From contig JANTQF010000057.1 in assembly GCA_032988165.1 (NCBI GenBank), positions 62,001-126,000 of the forward strand: a stretch of 64,000 nucleotides of DNA, read 5' to 3'. This stretch comes from Emmonsiellopsis sp. PD_33 (Eukaryota > Ascomycota > Eurotiomycetes > Onygenales > Ajellomycetaceae). Position 1 is the first letter of the stretch. Each line of letters starts with the position of its first letter. Under the pieces are notes generated by a model that saw only the letters and a program-made list of their open reading frames with translations, was not told the DNA's origin and did not search any database. A program made the position numbers and the translations under genes. Shown here piece after piece: positions 1-10,700 of the stretch.

Positions 1-857
1 CACACTTTTGACGGGATAGATCACAGCCCATGTCTCTCGAAGCTTGTTTCTACTGCCAAACAGCCCCAACACGGCGTGGTCTAGAGTGCCATAGCCGGTT
101 AATAGTCCAGCTATCCACAGACTAGCAGGCTTGCTAGCTGGGAGCTTGTTCGTCAGGACTCAGGAGTCAGGACCCAGGAGCCGCCACAACATTCCTATTT
201 CCTGGCGATATTTGTTGAGAGCGGAATGCACATAAATCAGCATTGCCATGAGCAGAGCCATACTCGATATATGGTCAAACTTTTCTCCAAGTACCGGTAC
301 AAGCAAACAGCTGGCAGCTGCTGCTTGGCCGACGTACCAGTGACTAGTTAGGGCTCCACTCTGAATCATCAACTAGTCAGCCTCCCACCGCCAACTCAAA
401 CCTCACCGAGACTCCAACCTCCAACAACGCCAACCTCAACGTCTGTACACCCCGTCTCTCTCACTTTCTGCTCGCCGTTCGTTCGAGCTGCTTCTGTTCT
501 CTGCTCACGGCGTGGTCCCTCCCCTCCCATTTCCCCGTCTGTGCCGTACTCTGCGTGCGTCATCTCCCCGCACTCCGCCCCAACATTTTATTTCACCGCC
601 GCAGACGCTCGCGCCCAATCCCTCCCAGCGCCACCCACGCCCGCTGGACAGCTCTGACTTGCCTTCGGGGGCCTTTGGACGAGTGACTGGTGTCGCCTTC
701 GGGGCCCTCCTTGCTCTCCCGTCCCGGCATTGCTGTCCCAGAGCATGTCCAATCCCTCCCATCCTATCCTGATACCGTAAATGACGACAGAATCACACCC
801 CGGACGCAGACTATTCAAGAGCCTGTCGACCGGGCTGCTGCTTAACTACATTCCACC
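1..857. other. Left flank and leader of the 858 gene
   Basis: No convincing gene. The stretch from about 390 to 857 is pyrimidine-rich, typical of a fungal promoter and 5' leader, and leads into the ATG at 858. Open frames here are short, overlap each other on both strands and have no recognisable domain. Confidence 0.5.
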
Positions 858-3050
858 ATGACGGATACTCCTCCCCCCTCGACCTCTTCTCCGGCTCCTC
901 CTCCGGCTGCCCGGCGCAGATTCCTGCCCCAGCCCATTGAGATCTCGTCTCGATCCTCCAATCCTTTCGCGTCCAGCTACAATCTCTCACAGATCTCCTC
1001 GTCGAATAGCTCCCGTTTACATACGGCCAAGGACCAGAAGACTATTGTTCCCGACAATGGGGCTGGCCGTTCTTCCCCGACCCACCCCGTCTCCAACCCT
1101 GTCCCCGGACATCCTGCACCCCGACATCTCCCGCAAGCGCAGGGACCCGCTGCCAAATCAGGTCTACCGCAGCCCGTGGAGCATTCAACGAGGAGTTCAA
1201 GGGACAGCAAAAACCAAGACAATGCGAAGGATGCCGGTGGTGGTTCTCCCAAGAGGAAGTTTGTTCCTGAACCAATTGAGACGGTGACGAGGTCGAATCG
1301 GCAGTCAGGCCCCAAGAGTTCGAGGATAGCTCCACAATTGATCGAGACCACCACTCAGCGAAAAGGAAAAGGAAAAGGGAACTCCTCGACCGGATCTGGT
1401 TCTGGGAATGACGAAAAGTCATTATCGTCTGATGATCACATGGGTCATCAATATTCCCTCCCTTTAAGATCGGGAGGCTCGTCAGGTTCAGGCACCCCCA
1501 GGAAGTTTTCCCCGCAGCTAATTGAAACTGCCACTCGTTCAGTGCGCCAGCACTGTCTTGTCAGGGGCACGGCTGAGTATCCAGACCACCCGCGGACATC
1601 CCCCTCCTCAGCGTCCCAGCAGAAACACACGGATCCAGAAGGTACGGAATCCCGATTCTCCTATGCGAACATCCTTCGCCGGCAAGAGGCTAAGCGGCAT
1701 TCTTTTCGAGTTCCAGATCTTCCCGTAATACGCTCAAATAGTAGTGAGGATTCTGAGAAATCTCCCGCCCAATCGTTGTCTACTTCCCCTTCCACTGTTT
1801 CAAATAGGAGCAATAAACCTCCCCAGGACAAGGGCATTCTACGCGAAAGTTGTGATGACAGGTTTTCCGGCTATTTACTGTCTCTGGCTGCACGTTCGGC
1901 GAAAAAGATGCTGAGGGACCAGGCTCTCGCTGCTTACCCCAACGAACAGGTTTATCATCCTGTCTCGCATTTTGCTATTGACCGTGAGGATGACGATACT
2001 ACGGATGAAGATGATGATACTATGGATATCGCGTTGGGGGATATGAAGATTGACCTGGCCAAATTCCGTCGTGAATCGACTGTTGATCTGGCCTATGAGC
2101 TAGAGGAGATGAGGCGGCATAAGGAGGAATCCGAAATGCGCGCCCGCCAACACATGTTCGATTCCGGCCAATCACGGTTCTCTGCCGCAGCGATTGCTGC
2201 TAGACAGGCCGAAAACGAAGCTATAAAAAACATGGGCATAAACCAGATGAGAAACGCTGCCAGTCCCCCAATGCTTGGCGGCGACATCGTCTTCCCCAAA
2301 AGCCTCTCCCCGCAATCTACCCGCTGCGACGTGGACCAGGCGCCCGTTCCGCATCACGACGTCAACTGTGCTAATCCAGAAATCTGCGAGGGTCTCTGGA
2401 GCCCTACCCCGGCCATCAATGGCGCCGAAGAAGGTGGCCTGTGGATGGGCATGTGCCGTCGCACCCATGAGCCGGAACAGACCAACTCCCCGCTCCCGCG
2501 GCCTGGAATCATCACGCCGGCCATCACCAATGAAGAAGGCCCATTCCAATCCCTCAATGCCGCCACAACCACATTCATCCCACCACCCTCCCCCAACCAG
2601 TTGCCCACCACCCCGCCCCTCTCCTCCACCTCCCCCCCAGACCCAGGCATCGAAAACATGGACCGCCTCCTCTCCCTCGAAGAAGACATCGCCGCAGAAT
2701 TCGACGACGCCTTCGTCACCCAAATCTACAACTACCTCTCCCTAGGCTACCCCTGTCTCGCGCGCGACTTTGACGAGGAACTGTCCAAGATCTCCCGCAT
2801 CCCCGTCGAGGAGCTGCGCAAGGATGACAAGCGCGTTGACGCGAAGGGGTACGTGGGCGCCCCTGAAGGGAACGGAGTAGGCGAGGATGGCGTGCTTGGT
2901 GGCAAATGCATGCGGTGGACGGCGCTGCGGTTGTATATTTGGGAGTGGGCGAGGCAGCGGAGTCGGATGAAGGTGACGGGGATGGTGGATGGGGAGAAAG
3001 GGGTGGATGCATGGGGGGCTAGGGCTAGGAGGGGCAGTTGGGCGATTTGA
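858..3050 (+). CDS. Disordered conserved fungal protein with four copies of a short motif
   Basis: Single-exon gene of 730 residues. I do not recognise a named family. The first 330 residues are Ser/Pro/Arg-rich and look disordered. They carry four copies of a short motif of the form (R/K)-F-x-P-(Q/E)-x-I-E-(T/I)-x-(T/S)-R-S, near residues 20-33, 132-145, 154-167 and 215-228. An acidic DDDTTDEDDD stretch near residue 380 is followed by a charged, probably coiled-coil segment (about 395-450). Another Pro-rich linker leads to a more ordered C-terminal part (about 595-720), with a predicted helix around LEEDIAAEFDDAFV and an aromatic-rich tail. There is no signal peptide or membrane segment. The start is the first ATG after a CT-rich leader. 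The motif repeats suggest multivalent docking to a partner (inference only). Confidence 0.8.
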   Translation: MTDTPPPSTSSPAPPPAARRRFLPQPIEISSRSSNPFASSYNLSQISSSNSSRLHTAKDQKTIVPDNGAGRSSPTHPVSNPVPGHPAPRHLPQAQGPAAKSGLPQPVEHSTRSSRDSKNQDNAKDAGGGSPKRKFVPEPIETVTRSNRQSGPKSSRIAPQLIETTTQRKGKGKGNSSTGSGSGNDEKSLSSDDHMGHQYSLPLRSGGSSGSGTPRKFSPQLIETATRSVRQHCLVRGTAEYPDHPRTSPSSASQQKHTDPEGTESRFSYANILRRQEAKRHSFRVPDLPVIRSNSSEDSEKSPAQSLSTSPSTVSNRSNKPPQDKGILRESCDDRFSGYLLSLAARSAKKMLRDQALAAYPNEQVYHPVSHFAIDREDDDTTDEDDDTMDIALGDMKIDLAKFRRESTVDLAYELEEMRRHKEESEMRARQHMFDSGQSRFSAAAIAARQAENEAIKNMGINQMRNAASPPMLGGDIVFPKSLSPQSTRCDVDQAPVPHHDVNCANPEICEGLWSPTPAINGAEEGGLWMGMCRRTHEPEQTNSPLPRPGIITPAITNEEGPFQSLNAATTTFIPPPSPNQLPTTPPLSSTSPPDPGIENMDRLLSLEEDIAAEFDDAFVTQIYNYLSLGYPCLARDFDEELSKISRIPVEELRKDDKRVDAKGYVGAPEGNGVGEDGVLGGKCMRWTALRLYIWEWARQRSRMKVTGMVDGEKGVDAWGARARRGSWAI

Positions 3051-3741
3051 TAGAGGTTTCGTTTCAGTTTGCGGTTTCCTTTTTCCATTTTCTTTCCCAT
3101 TTGTTTTTCTTTCCCTTTTTTTGTTCGGGTGTGGGATTTTGGTTTTGGATCTTGGGTTCTAGTTTTGGGTTTGCTAACTAGATATACGCGGCCTGGGCGG
3201 GTGAGGGAGTTGGGAGTTGGAGTTGGAGCTGGGGGGGGGTGATTCATCAAACTTATATATATGTGTGTGTTTTTTGTTTCTTTTCGTTTTATCTTTTAGC
3301 GTGTTATTCATTTAATAAAGAGGGCGTGTGTGAGAGATCTTTTACTTGCTTTTTTTTTTTCATGCTTCTTTCTCCTTTTTGGCTCCCCCCCCCCTTGTTA
3401 TGTTGCCAGTCTACAACAACCATAATGATGTTTACAGAACAACATATAAGGAGCCCGATTTCTCCTCCTCTCCTCGGATTCAGATCCCATTTGCAAATGA
3501 ACACCTGAGATTTTCATGACCCAAAAGTCAGACAACTATCCAATATCATTCATAACCAACCAAGGAATTGCCCCCCCTCCCACCCCGCGGTAAGTACAGT
3601 TACTCCTATTCCACCCATCACAACTGCGTCCATACTATATCCCAAACCCTAGAGAAACCCACCCAACTTACCAAAACCCCCTTTTTTCTCCATAGCATAA
3701 CCACCGCAACTAGCCAAAAAAAAAAAAAAAAAAAAAAAACC
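3051..3741. other. 3' flank of the 858 gene with homopolymer runs
   Basis: T-rich trailer after the stop at 3050, then a poly(T) run near 3350, a C run near 3387 and an uninterrupted run of about 22 A at 3717-3739, just before the next possible ATG. No gene is seen. The open frame at 3239-3508 is low-complexity and overlaps an equally long frame on the other strand. Confidence 0.4.
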
Positions 3742-4086
3742 ATGTGTTACCAACTCCGCAAAACCCCAGCTAGATTCCCAAATTGCAAGGGCAAGTCCCA
3801 AGGGAACTGTATCCTTTTCGAGCCGGAAGAAGACTACGTCGAGTGGTGTGGTCCAGCCAGGGAGAGGGGCAGCCAGTGCAGCTCTTTAACTGGGACATCG
3901 CAAGGAGCAGCTACCAAGCGGCACCTGAATTGCCGTAAACATCGCGACGGATCGAACCCGAACCCGGGACCGGACCGGGATGGTACTGATGAAGGCTCTG
4001 GGCCGGGGGGGGATGGGGGGAGCGGGACGGCGGGGAGCGCAAGTGGGAATGGGAATGGAGGGAGCATGATTACCGTTGGGGCTTGA
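3742..4086 (+). CDS. Possible small Cys-containing protein with Gly-rich tail
   Basis: A 114-codon open frame starting at an ATG immediately after a 22-nt A run. The first 67 residues contain six Cys (positions 2, 15, 23, 36, 46, 64) and several basic residues. The rest is Gly/Ser/Asn low-complexity. There is no signal peptide, so it is not an obvious secreted effector, and I recognise no family. The frame could be extended upstream to 3568, but that part is poly-Lys from the A run. It may be a real small gene or chance; the Cys-rich part is the only argument for coding. Confidence 0.3.
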   Translation: MCYQLRKTPARFPNCKGKSQGNCILFEPEEDYVEWCGPARERGSQCSSLTGTSQGAATKRHLNCRKHRDGSNPNPGPDRDGTDEGSGPGGDGGSGTAGSASGNGNGGSMITVGA

Positions 4087-5454
4087 GCGCCCATGGGGGT
4101 GAGGGTTTGCTTGGTTGCTTGATGGGAAGGGCTGAGGGTGTTTAGTTTCATGCTGTTGCGGGGGAGTAATGCCATGCCATTTTGTTTTGAGAGGTGGAGG
4201 GGGGTTCTTTGGTGGTGGGGGATGTTCTTGTTCTTGTTCGTGTTGATGTTGATGTTGACGTTGTTGTGAGATGGTTTTCTTAGTTTTACTATATACGCTG
4301 CTGGACAGCGTTTGGGTTTTTTTTTTTTTTTTTTTTTAGATGTTTTAGAGAATGCGTTTGCTACAATAACTAATAATTGACTTCGCTGATTGTGGTATAT
4401 TTTCTCATTTAGAGTGCTGCTGGCGTTGGATATCCATCTGCCTTGGATGTATGTAGCTGCGTACGTCAAGCCCATAGTTAACTAATTGATTGGTTGGCAT
4501 GCATTGAGTAGTAATTCGGTGCTACACATTATTCTCCGTTCAGCATATTGCATGTATGTCTGGAGAGAGGCACAGATATTGTAGTTAAAGGTTTGTAATA
4601 TTGTTGTACAGCACATGCTAGTGCTCAGGGACTATGTACTACTAGTAGTAGTGAACGTCGTGTATTTCCGCAGGGATAACTAGGTATCTTTCAGCCGGCA
4701 CATAAGGCTGCTGATTGATCCCTTACGCCATGTACATACATGATACATCCATCGAATGACCCCTTTTATAATAGGTGTCTCGCCGGGTTGGCTGGCTCTA
4801 GAATAGAAACTCTATCTTGTAGGCTTTTCCTCACACAACATTGGAAGACACTATTCCAGACGGCACACTTAGTATAGGAGCAGTCCAACCCGAAGTACGG
4901 GGTTATTTACCCCGCACCCTCGGCGCCGATATTGACCCAGAATGATGGAACACTTCCAAGTTCTTTCATAATATAACTCCTTCAGACCCTCCTCGACCGT
5001 CAGCCTGGGCCTTGTAGCGTGCTTCTTCCCCCGCCCAGATTTGGCCAATTACTTAGTGGTATTCAAGGCGTTTTATTAGCGGCAGAAGAGGGACACTAAA
5101 AGGGGCAAGTTGACGGTCGAGGAGAGAGATCTGGTTCTGTGACAGCTAGGTGAAGATAGTGGTTGATAGTGACTTGGTTTAGTTAACTATTGCCGAGGGC
5201 TTGGAGGAATATCGGAAGCTTGTCTACCGATGGCTTTGAAGACATTCTAGGACCTCGTATAGCTAACTATATAATCCTACTGGAACTGCTCAAAGGAACT
5301 TGAACTTCTGCTGATCCTAGATTTAGTTAACTACCAGGCGATGGACTTCAAAATCCTGCTAGTATATTAACTTACCATTCCTTAGGAGGACGGACCGCTC
5401 CTACACTGCGATCCATCCTTCAACCCCTATCTTTATTAACTTACACTGGCAGCT
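4087..5454. promoter_or_regulatory. Long promoter region of the permease gene with repeated palindrome
   Basis: No gene seen. A poly(T) run lies at about 4316-4337. The 10-base palindrome TAGTTAACTA occurs three times, at 4475-4484, 5180-5189 and 5324-5333, with a one-mismatch copy (TAGCTAACTA) at 5260-5269. Two GATA-type sites, AGATAG at 5154-5159 and TGATAG at 5164-5169, sit next to one of the palindromes. Nitrogen-source permeases of this family are commonly under GATA-factor control in fungi, so a regulatory role is plausible but inferred. Confidence 0.4.
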
Positions 5455-7308
5455 ATGGCTGAGAAAACAGAGGTGAATTCTGTCGGGCAGATCGAATTCG
5501 AGAGTGAAAAGGCCGCCTCGTCAACCGATCAACTCGCCGCATACGATGAGCAGGAGGCCAAGCGAATCCTCCGCAAGGTTGATTTACGGCTTCTACCATG
5601 CTTGACAGTTTTGTATCTTATGTCTTTTATGGACAGGGGGAACAGTAAGAGCATCTGCCTCCTTTCACCGTTAACTCTGTAACTAATTAATCATACAACC
5701 AGTTGGTAATGCTCGCCCCCTCGGCATGCAGCGCGACCTGGGCTTATCAGGCACTCAATGGAATCTGTGCCTCACCATCTTTTTCTTCCCCTACTGTGCT
5801 TTTGAGGTTCCTAGCAATATGATACTCAAGCTTCTGCCTGCGAATCTGTGGATGTCCATCCTCGTCTTCAGCTGGGGCACTTGCATGACTTTGATGTCTC
5901 TGGTCAAGAATTATCAAGGATTGCTAGCCGCCCGCTTCTTCCTTGGGTTCACTGAGGTATGTCGGCTGCTTCTTGTATCTACACTTTTATATTCATGTTG
6001 CTAATGGATGGGCTCCCCCCTATCTCAGTCGGGATTCTTCCCCGCGGCCACATACCTTCTAACCTGCTGGTATCGCCGTTCAGAGCTCCAGGGAAGACTA
6101 TCCCTCTTCTTCTCAGCCGGCTCAATGGCTGGTGCATTCTCTGGTCTCCTCGCTTACGGGATAAACAATATGGCTGGTATCGCTAACTTGGCCGGGTGGA
6201 GATGGTAAGTTCGAATGAATTTCTCAACCTTTTTTTTTTTGCGGACTTTAGAGCGATGATGAAGGGACTATGCTGACTAGTAGGTTAACAGGATTCTCAT
6301 TCTTGAAGGCCTCGTCACTGTTGTTGTCGGAGTGGCCTGCTATTTCTTCCTGCCTAACAGTCCCGCTACGGCACGCTTTCTGAAGCCCGAGGAGCGAGCG
6401 TTCTTGCTCGATCGCCTGGCAAAGGACAGCGGTGGCACATCGGCCGGCGGTGATATGAATGAGGAACCCTTCAAGTGGAAGTACGTGAAGAACGCATTGA
6501 CAGATTATAAGATCTATCTCACCGTGCTGATCTACTTTGGGAATTCGCTATGCACTTTTGGGTACTATATAAATCCAATCTCATCCATTCCCTCCCGAAA
6601 AAGACAAAAACAGATACTAACTTCTTCACAGTTTTATCTTCACCCTGCCTTCAGTCATCACAGAGCTAGGATACAGCGCCGCCAATGCCCAACTGATGAC
6701 CATTCCCGTCTACGTCTTTGCCTTACTCGTTACCATCACTGCTTCATTCTTATCCGATCGGTACGAATCCCGCTCGAACTTCATCATCTACCCATCCATC
6801 ATTGGCACGATAGGATACATTGGTCTTCTGGCATTACCACACCCCGGCCTGCCCGGCGCAACTTACGGGATGCTCTTTGTCGTAGCCTTCGGTCTATATC
6901 CCGTCATCGTCGGGATATTATCCTGGAACGGTATGCCACCCCCCCTGATTTTGCATTCGTCTATTTAGCACTGAATTAACGATCTTATCATATTTAGCAA
7001 ACAACCTCGCGGGTTCGTGGAAGCGATCAATCGGCGTAGCGTTGCAGATATCCATTGGCGGTTTGGGGGGAGCGGTCGGGTCCAATATCTTCCTTAGCAA
7101 GGAGGCACCGCATTATTGGACAGGGTACGGAGTTTCGCTCGGTGGGAATATCCTGGGCTTGTTTGCTGCCGTCTTTCTCCGGTGGAAACTGAATAAGGCT
7201 AACAAAGAGCGCGAGGCGATGTCGCTTGATGAGATTCATGAAAAATATACAGATGAGGAATTAAGGGAGATGGGGGATAGAAGTCCGCTATTTAGGTATA
7301 TGCTATAA
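5455..7308 (+). CDS. Dal5/allantoate-family MFS permease (anion:cation symporter)
   Basis: Major facilitator superfamily transporter of the fungal Dal5-like ACS family, which takes up allantoate, nicotinate, pantothenate and similar organic anions at the plasma membrane. Six exons: 5455-5644, 5703-5956, 6029-6204, 6292-6561, 6632-6930 and 6998-7308, giving 499 residues, normal for the family. Splicing restores the hallmark segments MDRGNIGNAR, LGFTESGFFPA, the WYRR loop, and GWRWILILEG ending the first six-helix half. The second half carries LSDRYESR between helices and a WNANNLAGSWKR segment typical of the family. The N-terminus (about 45 residues) and the acidic C-terminus are cytosolic. 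The substrate cannot be told from sequence. Upstream lie GATA-type sites and a repeated palindrome. Confidence 0.93.
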
Positions 7309-7592
7309 GAGAAGTCTGTAGGCATAATGAGAGTCCAGACAAAATATCTTCTACTAGATATCTTATTTATATCTTATCTTATATTTTTAACTTAATAAGT
7401 TGTTATAAAATCAAGATTACTAATAACTCTATACTTCTCAAATAACTCCTTACTCGGAGCCCCTAGGTACCATCTCAGGGGTAAGTTACTCATTTTCCGG
7501 CTTAGTTGGTTTCGTTTCTTTCATACATATCACTCCTTGGCACAGTTGGTTCCCAGCACATCCCTATCCTCCAACTTCTCACTGCATCAGCA

Positions 7593-8402
7593 ATGGCTTC
7601 ACTCTTCCTAACCCTAGACGGGCAGCCCATCCCCGAGACCGAAGCCTTAGGATACGGAGGGACGGGCGGTGTCGTCCTCCGTCAAGGTGCCGCTATCAAA
7701 CTGCCCCTCCGACACCCCTGGCTCCGCAGGGCGGACTGGGAACCAAACATAGACGCCCTCCATCGCGAGTAGGATGTATATCGTCATCTGAGCCCAAGCG
7801 TAGACACCCAACTCGAAGGCTCTGTCCCCTATCTCGCTCTCTGCCCCACAGCCACGCACCTCGTCCATATGGAAAATGGAGATCTGCGCCGTCATGGGAG
7901 AATAAGAACAAGAACAAGAACAAGCCATCTCTCACGCTCCAACTCGCATGGTTCCGCCAAATAGCCCCGCGCCCTGGCGCGGATCCACGATCAGCGCGTT
8001 CTCATCTGCGATAGTTATCGCGGCGAGGAATTTCCTCCTCGATCAGACACTCACTCTGTGATTTCAGCGAGGTATCTATCCTCCCGCTTGACGCGTGCAT
8101 GGAGACAGTCAATGACAAGGGTTTCTCGATATACACCGACATCCGGGAGCTTGGGGCGGTCATGTATGAGGTTGTCATGGGCGGCGGGGAGAGGTGTCGG
8201 TTTGAGCTTTTCCCCGAGGACCTCCCGGATGATGATGGGCTGGCTAGGTGGCCAGGGCGAGATTCGCTTCCGAGCACTGAGGGGCTGTGGTGTGGGGAGA
8301 TCATTGAGAGGTGCTGGGTTGAGGGAGGGGTTTCGGAATGCGCGTGCCTTGGTGCAGGCGTTGGATGCTGTTGTTGTTGAGGATGGAGCAGCAACCCTTT
8401 GA
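7593..8402 (+). pseudogene. Decayed fungal protein-kinase-like gene
   Basis: Remnant of a kinase-like gene read in pieces from several frames. It opens with an ATG at 7593 (MASLFLTLDGQPIPETEALG), reaches an in-frame TAG after LHRE at 7770, and continues in the same frame as DVYRHLSPS and LVHMENGDLRRH. The frame then shifts within an (AAGAAC)n-like tract near 7905-7925. Later parts are IAARNFLLD in one frame, then ETVNDKGFSIYTDIRELGAVMYEVV in another, then ARALVQALDAV in a third. At least three frameshifts and one stop are needed, so no intact protein can be made. The order of kinase-like blocks (glycine-loop region, hinge, catalytic loop RNFLLD, post-catalytic helices) is kept. The GC level is like that of the neighbours, so ordinary decay rather than RIP is likely. 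Confidence 0.75.
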
Positions 8403-8465
8403 ACCGCATCAAACAAGCCCGCTTTGCAGAGAGTTGCAGAGGAAAGTTGGAATTTATATATAACC

Positions 8466-9643
8466 TCAGTCCTCATCTCTAAACCACTTATCCTCTAGCA
8501 GTTCCTTAACTGTCGGCCTATCCCTCCAGTCCATCATCATGATCTTTCCAATGAATTTCTTATCCTCCTTACAAACCTCTCTCTCCGTTGTCAGATAGAA
8601 TGGAGTAGTTTTTGACCGCGGGATCTCTTGCATGAGATACAGAATAGCTGAGACAGTCATTGGACTGGCAATCTCATGATACTTTTCAGGGAATGGCCCA
8701 AAGTAGCGAAATTGCTGTTTGAGCACTTCCAACCCATATTCCTCATGCCCATAGCTGACAGTTTTAGGACGGAAAAGATTGAAATTCCCCCCATAAATGA
8801 GGCTTATAAGCTATAATTCCACCAGATTAGCGTTTTGGTAAATTTGAACGAGTTGAGAGATAAATACTAGTCAAAAACGTACAATGGTACCAAATGACCA
8901 GATATCAGTTGCTGTATTCCACGGCGTCTCCATGATCACCTCCGGACTGCTCCACATGGGCGCGCCGATTGGTGTGCCTTTTCTTGCCCAGTTTGAGTCT
9001 GCATGATATGCAGCACCGAGATCGCCTAGCTGAACATCCGAAAATCGTATGCTGTTGTCATTGTCATCATTATGTCCTTTGTAGTTTACAAAGACATTGT
9101 CGAGTTTGACGTCTAATAATGACCCTCGGATTAGCCAAACTGCAAATACCTCAAGGAAAGCCAAGGCAAACAGTCAATTCACTGACCAGTATGCACGTAG
9201 TTGGCATCATGAAGCACCTTTAGTGCTTCAAGGATCCGTCTTGACACATATTTCAGTTCTTTCCGGTTCAAAGTCTTTTTGATTGACGCGTTGAGTAGGT
9301 GGTCATCGAGGTGCCGCAAAACAATAATTGCAGGATCTGATGGATCTTCGATCTCATCAGCTAGAGGGCGCAGGAATGGAGTTTTGCTTTGGAAGTATTT
9401 CAGATTGTCTCGCTCCTTTTGCACGCGCGGATGGCCTTGAACTCCCTTTATAACAACAAGTTGCTCTGTTTGGTCCCTGTAAAAATTGAGATAAATAACT
9501 TGTACAAAAGACACGTTCCCCCCAGATTGTTGGAAAACCTACTTCGCCAGCCAGACCGTCTCCTGAACCTGCTTCGCAATGACATACTTTCCCAGCTTTC
9601 CTCGTAGGGTTTGGCCAAGCCAAAGTAGCGGTGAAGTCGACAT
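8466..9643 (-). CDS. Divergent serine/threonine protein kinase
   Basis: Protein kinase domain with little else, 321 residues. Four exons on the minus strand: 9643-9543, 9476-9187, 9112-8883, 8810-8466. The ATG at 9643 is chosen because it puts WLGQTLRGKLGKYVI in frame as the nucleotide-binding loop; a longer open frame from 9797 is in the wrong phase. VVIKG supplies the ATP-contacting Lys. The catalytic loop reads HTDVKLDN instead of HRDxKxxN, and the metal-binding motif reads DLG instead of DFG. Both key Asp residues and the Asn are present, so activity is plausible. The activation segment and APE-like motif are GAPMWSSPE, followed by the DIWSFG helix. A terminal segment (LLEDKWFRDED) is kinase-typical. 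Such divergent kinases are expanded in Eurotiomycetes; the substrate is unknown. Confidence 0.85.
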
Positions 9644-10700
9644 GTTGGGGTTGAAATGTGTTCGAAAGGGCCAGTACAGCGGGAAAATCGTGTATATCAA
9701 AGTCGTGAGCAAGGTTGGTGTCCACGAGTCGAGTGGATTCTGAGTGGAGGAAGATTCCCGCCCCGTCCCAGCCTCTTTGAGCTTCGTTCAAATTCAAAAT
9801 TGATCTAAATCACCTATACCAGTATAGCCTTTCATCTCCTTTGACAAGAGGATAGATGTATACTTTTTAATTCTGCTGTCACACAGCTTGATAAGCATGG
9901 TGTTTACCGGAAGACACGACTTTTAAATTTCCTTTGGGATAGTAGTTACTACTACTAGTATGCATGTCAGGACACGCTGGAGTGGTTTGAAACAGCGGCC
10001 CGGGAAAAACCCACTAGTAGCTTATGTGGTTTTAAAAGTCTCGATTCAAAGTAGAGATGTTAACAGTGTCTACTAGTAACCTTGGGCCAGGCGGGCTGCC
10101 GATAAGCGCGTGACAGATCTCAGCTCAGAGGTGAATAGGCTCAGCATCCAGCTGGACAAATCCAACTCTGAGGTGAGTAAATTGCGCAGGCAAGCTCAAA
10201 CCCAGGGTGAGAAGATCGAGGCGCTGGAACAGCGTCTCAATGGTCAACTCACCCTCACAGCCCGTCTGACCGTCCCTCCCTCTCCGGCCCCTCCCCTCTC
10301 GTGATGGGCACATGCTAACTTAAAATAGGCTCCCCCTCCAGGTCGGGTGAAAATTGGCCTGGGGCACCCGAGGAAGGCTAACTAGCTGAGGGTGTCCCCC
10401 AGCAAGCTCGCACCTCATCGTGGTGCTGGGGTCTAGTAGCCAGTAATGGTGAAGCCAACGCGAGCATATCCACGCCGAGATGCCTCAGTTGCCGTCCTCT
10501 CGTAATGGAACCTTTTATCCATGTGTTTGTTTCAGCAGCTGGGAGATAGTCTTCCGAAAACGGACCCCATCATCCTGAGGACACTAGTCCAGGGATTAGG
10601 AAAGCAAGAGTAGTAGGTAGCAGTGGGTGAGTGGCTGCAATATACAAAACAATCCCTTCACGTGAAGCATGGTCTTATGTGCATCTGACATTTGGAATAA
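9644..10700. other. Intergenic region with a short coiled-coil open frame
   Basis: Between two minus-strand genes. A 65-codon frame (10110-10304, no ATG) reads as a heptad-like Leu/Ile/Val pattern (LSSEVNRLSIQLDKSNSEV then EKIEALEQRL), then stops. It could be the remains of a coiled-coil gene or mobile-element ORF, but nothing around it supports an intact gene. ACTAGTA occurs three times in 9950-10080. Confidence 0.3.

Noticed and set aside
160..372. Small hydrophobic minus-strand open frame of 70 codons
   Set aside because: No domain, no conserved context, and nothing in the surrounding sequence supports a gene.
505..818. Overlapping open frames on both strands before the 858 gene
   Set aside because: They lie in a CT-rich leader; long frames are expected from composition alone.
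9357..9797. Open frame from 9797 as the N-terminus of the kinase
   Set aside because: It runs through the conserved glycine-loop region in the wrong phase; the ATG at 9643 puts the kinase motif in frame.
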